A program made the position numbers and the translations under genes. From positions 248,001 through 312,000 of the forward strand of contig NZ_CP115960.1 in the NCBI RefSeq assembly GCF_027941955.1: a stretch of 64,000 bases of DNA. The letters run 5' to 3'. Within the stretch, counting starts at the first letter, position 1; the number at the start of each line of letters is the position of its first letter. Positions 57,243 through 64,000 of this stretch are shown here, in pieces. The stretch is from Sphingomonas sp. 7/4-4 (GTDB taxonomy: Bacteria; Pseudomonadota; Alphaproteobacteria; Sphingomonadales; Sphingomonadaceae). The notes under the pieces were generated by a model, which was given only the letters and a program-made list of their open reading frames with translations, was not told where the DNA came from and made no database searches.

Positions 57243-57410
57243 AATTCCTCTCCCTGTGGGAGAGGTAGCGAAGCTTGGCAGCTTGCTGCCTAGCGCAGCT
57301 AGGTGAGGGTGTCCTGCTATCGATAAGGTGATCCCTCACCCAGCTCCGACTAGGATCCGCTGAAGAAGCGGACCCAAGTCTACGCAACCCTCTCCCGACG
57401 GGAGAGGGAA
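57243..57410. repeat. Dispersed 175-bp palindromic repeat, copy 2
   Basis: Starts CCTCTCCCTGTGGGAGAGGTAGCGAAGCTTGGCA and ends CAACCCTCTCCCGACGGGAGAGGGA. Second copy of the element at 10111-10290; the central part differs (AGCTTGCTGCCTAGCGCAGC here). Between the convergent rcdA and nitronate monooxygenase genes. Confidence 0.85.
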
Positions 57411-57420
57411 AGAGATGTCA

Positions 57421-58361
57421 TCAGCCCAGCGCCGCCTTCGCCGCCGCATATTCCTTCTTCAGCCGCTCGATCTTGACCGCGGCGGACTCGACCGCGGTCA
57501 CTGCGCCGATCCCCTGGCCCGAGCCCCAGATTTCCTTCCATGCCTTGGCGCCGCCGAAGTTCATCGCGCTGGGATCGCTTTCGGGCAATTTGTCGGGGTC
57601 CAGTCCGGCCGCAATGATCGAGCTGCGCAGGTAATTGCCGTGCACTCCGGTGAAGAGGTTCGAATAGACGATGTCGGCCGCCCGGCCCTCGACGATGCCC
57701 TGCTTATAGGCGTCGACGGCATTGGCCTCGTCGGTGGCGATGAAGGGCGAGCCGATATATGCCAGGTCGGCGCCGAGCACCTGCGCCGCGAGCACCGCGC
57801 GGCCGGTGGCGATCGCGCCCGACAGGATCAGCGGCCCGCCGAACCATTCGCGCACTTCCTGGACGAAGGCGAAGGGGTTGAGCACGCCCGCATGGCCGCC
57901 CGCCCCGGTGGCGACGAGGATCAGCCCGTCGGCGCCCTTTTCGATGGCCTTGTGCGCGAAACGATCGTCGATGACGTCGTGGAGGGTGATGCCGCCCCAG
58001 CTGTGCACCGCATCGTTGAGCTCGGGCCGCGCACCGAGCGAGGTGATCACGATCGGCACCTTCCACTTTGCACAGGTATGGAGATCCGCCTCGAGCCGGT
58101 CATTCGAGCGATGGACGATCTGGTTGACCGCGAAAGGCGCGGAAGGCGCGTCGGGGTTGGCGCGGTCCCACGCGGCGAGCTCCTCGGTGATCCGATGCAA
58201 CCATTCGTCGAGCAGGCTCTGCGGACGGGCATTGAGCGCCGGGAAGGATCCGACGATCCCCGCCTTGCACTGCGCGATCACCAGATCGGGCACCGAGATG
58301 ATGAACAGCGGCGAACCGATGACGGGAAGCCGGAGGCGATCGAACAGAGGGGAAGGGCCAT
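57421..58361 (-). CDS. Nitronate monooxygenase-family flavoenzyme, apparent frameshift near start
   Basis: About 313 residues. FMN TIM barrel of the 2-nitropropane dioxygenase group: PVIGSPLFIISVPDLVIAQC, GSFPALNARP, GADGLILVATGAGGHAGVLN (FMN phosphate site) and GAIATGRAVLAAQVLGADLA. Oxidises nitronates or related compounds. The best start, ATG 58361, is out of frame unless one base is restored in the G4 at 58349-58352 (MALPPLFDRLRLPVIG). Otherwise a GTG at 58293 would truncate the first 23 residues. Confidence 0.88.
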
Positions 58362-58446
58362 GGATCAGTTTTGTAGCGCAACCGGAATGCCTGTCTATCC
58401 CGGCACCGGCGACGCTACGGTATGGCGGACCGCTCGACGGACCGGC

Positions 58447-58971
58447 TCAATCGACTCGGCGAAGGTCCTGCGCATAATCGCGCTGTTTGGCTGCGTAGAG
58501 CGCTGCCGAGGCCTTGAGCATCGCCTTCTGCATGTCGTCGAGCGGGCGGATCGCCCTGGCCGGCGAGCCGACGATCAGATGGCCCGGCGGGAAGGTCTTG
58601 CCTTCGGTGATGAGCGCACCGGCGCCGACGAGGCAGTCTTCGCCGATCACCGCGCGGTTGAGGATCGTTGCGCCCATGCCGATCAGCGTGCGGTCGCCGA
58701 TCGTGCAGCCATGGAGGATGGCGTGGTGGCCGACAGTGACGTCCGCGCCTAGAGTGCAGGGCGCGCCGGGATCGGAATGCAGCATCGCGCCGTCCTGGAC
58801 GTTGGTGCGCGCGCCCACCACGATCGGCGTGTTGTCGGCACGAATCATGGCGCCGAACCAGACGCTGGCCAGTTCGGCGAGATGCACGTCGCCGATCAGG
58901 TCGGCACTCGGCGCCACCCAGGCGTCGGGGGCGATTTGCGGCCGGTGGCCGCCGATTTCGTAGAGCGGCAT
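58447..58971 (-). CDS. Gamma-carbonic anhydrase-like hexapeptide protein
   Basis: 174 residues. Left-handed beta-helix repeats with zinc-site histidines in MLHSDPG and VTVGHHAILHGCTIG. YrdA/PaaY-type; LVGAGALITEGKTFP, VGSPARAIRPL at the end of the helix. May hydrate CO2 or act as a thioesterase, function not settled. Cytoplasmic. Confidence 0.9.
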   Translation of the reverse strand: MPLYEIGGHRPQIAPDAWVAPSADLIGDVHLAELASVWFGAMIRADNTPIVVGARTNVQDGAMLHSDPGAPCTLGADVTVGHHAILHGCTIGDRTLIGMGATILNRAVIGEDCLVGAGALITEGKTFPPGHLIVGSPARAIRPLDDMQKAMLKASAALYAAKQRDYAQDLRRVD

Positions 58972-58976
58972 CGCCC

Positions 58977-59198
58977 TTAGAAGAGCGGGGCGGCGGGAAG
59001 CTGCATCTTGAGTCCCAGCACCAGTGCGAGGGCGACTGCGCCCATCAGGATCGCGAGCGTCGAGGACAGCGAGAACAAGCCCCAGCCGACCATCGTCACC
59101 ATCTGCGGATTGGGACGCTGCTCACGGCGGTTGCGCTGCATCGAGAACAGCACGAACATCGCCAATATGGCATAAACGAAGATAAAGAACTCGGTCAT
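58977..59198 (-). CDS. Small two-helix membrane protein
   Basis: 73 residues: helix 1 FFIFVYAILAMFVLFSM, charged linker QRNRREQRPNPQM, helix 2 LFSLSSTLAILMGAVALALV. No family recognised. Five bases upstream of the carbonic-anhydrase start on the same strand. It may be a small inner-membrane protein. Confidence 0.65.
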   Translation of the reverse strand: MTEFFIFVYAILAMFVLFSMQRNRREQRPNPQMVTMVGWGLFSLSSTLAILMGAVALALVLGLKMQLPAAPLF

Positions 59199-59365
59199 CG
59201 CACACCCGCCCGCGTGAACCCCCTGCCGTGGTTAGCGGGACAAGGTTAACGCATCAATGCCGGGATTCTGCGGATCGCCGCATTGCAGCAATTATTGGTC
59301 GCGTCGGACTGATGGACGCGGCTCGTGAAAATAAATACCATAGATAAAATATCGGGAGACGGGGC

Positions 59366-62217
59366 TTGAGGAACTTGCTGGGGGTGGCGGCGCTCGCCGC
59401 CATGATGGTGTCCGGCACGGCCGCGGCTTCCGAAGTCGAGCGCGTGGCGCACGGCGTGGTGATCACGCCGGACCAGGGCGCGGCGAAGCGGGTGCGGGTG
59501 CTCGCTTATGGCGACGCCAGCTTCCGGGTGACGGCGATTCCGGCGAGCGACCTCGATCTGCCGAAGAGCCTGATGGTGATTGTCGACGCGTCGGGCGATC
59601 CGGTGGTCACCGAGGCGAAGGGGCTGGTGACGCTCAAGCTGCCCAAAGCGACCGCCGAGATCCGGCTCTCGGATGGGCACGTGCAGTTCCGCGACGCCGC
59701 GGGCAAGCTCGTGCTGGCCGAGGAGGCGCGACGGCGCTTCACTGCGACCAGTGCCGACGGCAAGCCTTTCCTCGCCACCGAACAGCAATTCAACCGCGGC
59801 ACCGACGAGGGCTTTTACGGCCTTGGCCAGCACCAGAACCGGCAGATGAACTATAACGGCGAGGACGTCGAACTCGCCCAGCACAATATGGACATCGCGA
59901 TTCCGTTCGTGGTGTCGACGCGCAATTACGGGCTGCTGTGGGACAATGCTTCGATCACGCGGTTCGGCAATCCCGCGCCTTATGCGCATGTCGGGCTGGG
60001 ACTGAAGGTCACCAGCGGCGGCAAGCCGGGCTGGAAGGCCGATTACTTCCTCGGCGACAAGCTCGCGGTGAGCCGGCAGGAGCCGTTCATCGACTATCAG
60101 TTCATCAAGGACCAGAAGAACTGGCCCGATGCCGCCAAGGCGCAGACGGTCGCTTCGCCGCAGAGCGGGCAGAACACCGCGGGCGTGGTGGTCGGCAAGC
60201 AGACCGTGGTGTGGAGCGGCAGCGTCACCCCGGACAAGAGCGGCACGCACAAGTTCCGGCTCTATTCGTCGAGCTATGTGAAGGTGTTCGCCGACGGCAA
60301 GGAAGTGCTCTCCCGCTGGCGGCAGAACTGGAATCCGTGGTTCCACAATTTCGAGCTATCGATGACCGCGGGCAAGCCGGTCACGCTCCGCATCGAGTGG
60401 GAACCGAATGCCGGTTACCTCGCGCTCTATCACTCCGACCCGTTGGCGAAGCCCGACCGCAATTCGCTGTGGTTGTCTTCCGATGTCGGGCGGGCGATCG
60501 ATTATTATTATGTCGGCGGCCGCAACATGGACGAAGTGATTGCGGGCTATCGGGGGCTGACCGGCAAGGCCGAGATGATGCCGAACTGGGCCTATGGCTT
60601 CTGGCAGAGCCGCCAGCGCTACGACACGCAGGAGCAACTGCTGTCGGTCGTACGCGAATATCGCAAACGTCAGATTCCGGTCGATAATATCGTGCAGGAC
60701 TGGTTCTACTGGCCCGAGGATCAATGGGGCTGTCACTGCTTCGACGCGAAGCGCTTCCCGATCCGGTCGGCATGGTGAACGAGGCGCACGCGCTGAACAC
60801 CCGCGTGATGATCTCGGTCTGGCCCAAATTCTATCCGAACACGAAGAACGCGCAGGAACTGATGGCGAAGGGCTATCTCTATCTGGGCAATCTGAAGGCG
60901 AAGGAGAAGGATTGGGTCGGCAAGGGCTATGAGAATACCGACTATGATCCGTATGTGCCCGAGGCGCGGGCGATCTATTTCCGGCAGATGAAGGAGGCTT
61001 TGGTCGACAAGGGCTTCGACGCCTGGTGGATGGATGCGACCGAGCCCGACATCCATTCGAACCTGTCGATCGAACAGCGCATCGACCGGATGGGGCCGAC
61101 CGCGCAGGGACCTGCCGCTTCGTTCTTCAACAGCTTTCCGCTGGTGCACGCCGAGGGCGTCGCCGACGGGCTGCGTGAGGCGCTTCCCGACAAAAGGCCG
61201 TTCATCCTGACGCGCTCGGGGTTCGGCGGGATCCAGCGGACCAGCTCGGCGCTCTGGTCGGGCGATATCACCGCCCGCTGGGACGATCTGCGCGACCAGA
61301 TTTCGGCCGGGGTCAATCTGTCGATGTCGGGGGTGCCCAATTGGACGCACGACATCGGCGGCTTTGCGCTCGAGGACCGCTATACCAAGCAGGAGCCCGC
61401 GCACGTCGCCGAATGGCGCGAGCTCAATCTGCGCTGGTTCCAGTTCGGCGCCTTCTCGCCCTTGTTCCGCAGTCATGGCGAGACGCCGAAGCGCGAGATC
61501 TTCGAGATCGCGGCGGGCGATCAGGCGATGTACGACGCGATGGTCTGGTACGACCAGCTTCGCTACCGGCTAATGCCCTATATCTACACCATTGCCGCCG
61601 ACACCTGGCACAAGGACGGCACGATGATGCGCGGGCTGGTGATGGACTTCCCGGGCGATCGCAAGACGTGGAATCTGGACGACGAATATATGTTCGGCCC
61701 GGCATTCCTCGTCGCGCCGGTGACCGAGTTCAACGCGCGCGAGCGAGAGGTGTATCTGCCCGCGGGCGCCGGCTGGTACGACTTCGCGACCGGCGCGTTC
61801 GTGAAGGGCGGACAGACGATCAAGGCGGCCGCGCCGCGCGAGCGCATGCCGCTGTTCGTCCGTGCCGGCTCGATCGTGCCGACGGGCGCGGCGATCCAGC
61901 ATGTCGGCGAGCAGCCCGACGGGCCGATCGTGCTCCACGTCTTCACCGGAGCCGACGGATCCTTCTCGCTCTATGAGGATGACGGAGTCAGCCCGGGCTA
62001 CAAGCAGGGCAAGTTCTCGCGCGTGCCGGTGAAATGGGACGAGGGGACCGGCACGCTGACGATCGGGTCGCGCGCAGGCGGCTATGAGGGGATGCCGGGC
62101 AAGCGTGCGATATCGGTGCGGTTCTACGCGCCGGGCCGTGCGGTCGCGCCGGACTTCGCGGAGTCGGCGCAAAGCTTCGTCTATGACGGCACGGCCATCA
62201 CGGTGCGGCGGCCATGA
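59366..62217 (+). CDS. GH31 alpha-xylosidase with PA14 insert, apparent frameshift
   Basis: About 950 residues, secreted (signal LLGVAALAAMMVSGTAAAS). Order: GH31 N-terminal beta-sandwich, a PA14-like insert (about 270-370; GTHKFRLYSSSYVKVFADGK, LRIEWEPNAGYLALYHSDP), then the GH31 barrel (MMPNWAYGFWQSRQRYDTQE; nucleophile in WWMDATEPDIHS; acid/base Asp in SGDITARWDDLRDQI) and a C-terminal sandwich. The PA14 insertion is known from xyloglucan-active Xyl31A alpha-xylosidase of Cellvibrio, so xyloglucan oligosaccharide removal of xylose is likely. One missing C in CCC at 60757-60759 joins CHCFDAKRFP to DPVGMVNEAHALNTRVMISV. Start TTG 59366 follows GGGAGACGGGG; GC-context supports it. Confidence 0.9.
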
Positions 62218-62331
62218 CGGCCGACTGGTAAAAGGGCCGCTCGCACCCCATATCGGGACCATCGCGCCGACCCTATTCGAGCAAGGCGCGGCTGAGAGAT
62301 GCGTGCGCTCCCGCTCCAACGGGAGACTTAT

Positions 62332-62541
62332 GTGTCACGCGCAATCAATATCGATGCTGATCGGGCCGACGTCATTGCCATGGCGGCGAAGCACAACGCT
62401 GCGATCAGCGCGATCGAGCCCCTGCACCCGCGCGGCACGCGTGTGGTCCTGATGAACATCGATGGCGCCGAGGCGGTGGCGAAGGCATTCGGCAAGCGCG
62501 TGTTGACCGGTGCCGTCACGCGTACCCGGCTTCGGCCATGA
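62332..62541 (+). CDS. Small protein of unknown function
   Basis: 69 residues: SRAINIDADRADVIAMAAKH, then NAAISAIEPLHPRGTRVVLM and GKRVLTGAVTRTRLRP. No family recognised. GTG 62332 follows GGGAGA; ATG 62299 is an alternative with an unlikely leader. Its stop overlaps the next start (ATGA at 62538), arguing for a real, coupled gene. Confidence 0.6.
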   Translation: MSRAINIDADRADVIAMAAKHNAAISAIEPLHPRGTRVVLMNIDGAEAVAKAFGKRVLTGAVTRTRLRP

Positions 62542-62888
62542 GCCCCTTCGTCGGCCCGGAATCTACCAAGCCGCGTCAGCAGCCGGGCCCGATTTCGAGC
62601 CCGATCCCGGAGCGAAGCCGGCCAGATCACCGCGCAGCCTGCGCCGAGCAGGATCTGCACACCGGGAACGAAGCCTGGTTCGAGATTTACCGCGCCGAAC
62701 GCGTGAAGCTCACTTCGATCCTGTTCTCCGGCGAGGACTGGCGCTGGCGTTTCTGCTCGAGCGGAGGGCTGATCATCGCCTCCGGCACCGGCTTTCGCAC
62801 CGAGAACGAATGCATCGCCGCAGTCGACGCCCTGCGCAGGAGCGCGGGCACCGCACGCGTGCGCGGGACGTCAGCGCGACCTAGTTGA
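62538..62888 (+). CDS. DUF1508 (YegP-like) protein
   Basis: 116 residues. The C-terminal half FEIYRAERVKLTS...SGEDWRWRFCSSGGLIIASG and ENECIAAVDALRRSA follows the DUF1508 pattern (F.IY......RWR......I.AS...Y..K..C...I..V). N-terminal 40 residues are Pro-rich and poorly conserved. Coupled to the previous small gene. Converges with the efflux gene (8 bases overlap). Function unknown. Confidence 0.7.
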   Translation: MSPFVGPESTKPRQQPGPISSPIPERSRPDHRAACAEQDLHTGNEAWFEIYRAERVKLTSILFSGEDWRWRFCSSGGLIIASGTGFRTENECIAAVDALRRSAGTARVRGTSARPS

Positions 62889-64000
62889 CGACAGGCTCGC
62901 GTCGCACCGGCTGCGGCGCGGTTTCCCAGCCGCCGCCGAGGGCGTTGAACAAGGCGACCTGTGCTTCTGCCAGCGCGGCGTTCGACTGCGCCAGCGAGGC
63001 GCGGGCGGTCGCCCGGTCGCGCTCGGCATCGATGCGCTGGAGCAAGGTGTCGCGGCCCGCAGAGAAGCGCAGCCCGGCGATGCGCGCGGCGTTGCTCGCA
63101 GCGGCCTCGGCCCGGCGAAGCGCGACGTTGCGCTCGATCTCACCCGAGTAACGCGCGAGCGCCTGCTCGACTTCGCGCAGTGCGGTGAGGACCGTGCCGT
63201 CGAACGTGGCGAGCGAACCCTCGGAGGTCGCCTCGGCCTGGCGCAGGCGCGCGCGGGCCTGGCCCATGTTCGGGAAGCTCCAGCTGATCAGCGGCCCGAG
63301 CGAGAAGTTGAACGAGTCGGATTTGGCGAGATCGCCGATATCCTGCGCGCCGAGCGAGACCGAACCGAGCAACCGGATCGAGGGATAGAGCGCGGCGGTC
63401 GCAACCCCGACGCGCGCGGTATCGGCGGCGAGCATGCGTTCCGCCTGGCGGACATCGGGTCGGCGGGCGAGCAATGCGGCGCCGTCGCCGACCGGGATCA
63501 GCCCGCTGACCTGCGGCGGCACGGTGCACTGTGCGGCATCGGCATCGGTTTCGGCCGGTGGACGGCCGGTGAGCGTGGCGAGCGCATAGAGCGCGGCGCG
63601 GCGTTCGGCCTCGAACTGCGGAACCTGCGAGCGCGCGCTCTCGGAAAGCACCATCGCCTGATCGACATCGCGCTGGGTGCCGCGCCCGGCCTCGAGCAAG
63701 CGGCGGGTGAGGCCGAGCGTCTGGTCCTGAAGCTGCGCGGTTTCGCGCGCGACCGCGGCCTGCGCCGCGAAGCTGCATGCCTGCGCATAGGTGCGTGCAG
63801 TCTCGGCGGCGATGGCTATCCGCGCGGCGTCGAGCCCGGCCTGCGCTGCGGCGACGTCGCCTCGGCCGGCTTCGATCGCGCGCGAGACCTGCCCGAAGAT
63901 ATCGACCTGATAGCCTGCGTCTAGCCCGACCTGGAAGACGTCGAACTCGGCACTCTGCACGCCCGGGATATTGGACGCGTTCGCTCCTGCCGTTGGCGGG
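62881..64000 (-). CDS. NodT-family outer-membrane efflux protein, 5' end beyond window
   Basis: C-terminal 373 residues of a TolC/NodT-type channel (RND outer-membrane factor). Two OEP-type repeats: AKTYAQACSFAAQAAVARET-like helix pairs, LLEAGRGTQRDVDQAMVLSE and ARRPDVRQAERMLAADTARV, then SISWSFPNMGQARARLRQAE region and RAEAAASNAARIAGLRFSAG. The frame is open to base 64000, so the start and the expected lipoprotein signal lie outside. Probably paired with RND pump genes further right. Confidence 0.9.
   Translation of the reverse strand, partial: PPTAGANASNIPGVQSAEFDVFQVGLDAGYQVDIFGQVSRAIEAGRGDVAAAQAGLDAARIAIAAETARTYAQACSFAAQAAVARETAQLQDQTLGLTRRLLEAGRGTQRDVDQAMVLSESARSQVPQFEAERRAALYALATLTGRPPAETDADAAQCTVPPQVSGLIPVGDGAALLARRPDVRQAERMLAADTARVGVATAALYPSIRLLGSVSLGAQDIGDLAKSDSFNFSLGPLISWSFPNMGQARARLRQAEATSEGSLATFDGTVLTALREVEQALARYSGEIERNVALRRAEAAASNAARIAGLRFSAGRDTLLQRIDAERDRATARASLAQSNAALAEAQVALFNALGGGWETAPQPVRREPVVN

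Overview
The window is a stretch of a GC-rich alphaproteobacterial chromosome, most likely Sphingomonas or a close relative. The support is the gene families present (sphingomonad-type TonB receptor, single-cysteine DksA, DUF1465/RcdA, type-2 LeuA, TMEM175-like channel, SWIB protein, PEP-CTERM-like protein) and several dispersed palindromic repeats of the kind seen between sphingomonad genes. I see no rRNA, tRNA, CRISPR array, transposase or phage structural gene.

Layout. 1-2023: two GH43-type glycosidases. 2034-4723: metE behind a perfect 26-bp palindrome and a cobalamin riboswitch. 4726-6314: a small ORF coupled to an M28 peptidase. 6315-9596: a lower-GC island with a beta-class DNA methyltransferase and a DGQHR-domain protein, preceded by unusual repeats. 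9623-15477: UPF0178 protein, DEAD-box helicase, HI0933-family flavoprotein, small HTH protein, SWIB protein and a lipoprotein. 15541-17392: a leucine-rich leader peptide and leuA. 17526-20493: a folate/pteridine cluster (MDR dehydrogenase, folB, SDR, folE). 20727-24064: TonB receptor and TMEM175-like channel. 24319-27907: ilvC, ilvN, a small unknown gene, ilvB. 27984-35487: miaA, serB, trpG, a secreted protein, trpE-ppiD and tpiA. 35459-48960: MFS exporter, esterase-like protein, M17 peptidase, quinoprotein glucose dehydrogenase, LysR/aldo-keto reductase pair, M14-like protein, serine hydrolase, rimO and DUF486. 48957-53140: K+ channel, nlpD-like, surE, serS. 53226-57237: host-attachment protein, Ser/Thr-rich surface protein, dksA, PilZ, two DUF465 proteins and rcdA. 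57421-64000: nitronate monooxygenase, gamma-carbonic anhydrase, GH31 alpha-xylosidase with a PA14 insert, DUF1508 protein and a NodT-type efflux protein cut by the edge.

Function. Branched-chain amino acid genes (leuA, ilvBNC), tryptophan (trpE, trpG), serine (serB, serS), methionine (metE) and folate genes make this mainly a core metabolic region. Plant-polysaccharide hydrolases sit at both ends, and dksA, a PilZ protein and rcdA sit close together near two CtrA-like half-sites.

A caution that affects many entries: about two dozen genes, including leuA, serS, surE, folB and serB, are each broken by what looks like one missing base, nearly always in a homopolymer run. Restoring that base rebuilds a full-length protein. 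I read these as sequence or assembly errors rather than pseudogenes and give joined coordinates. The strongest candidate for an undescribed system is the methyltransferase/DGQHR pair at 6881-9596.
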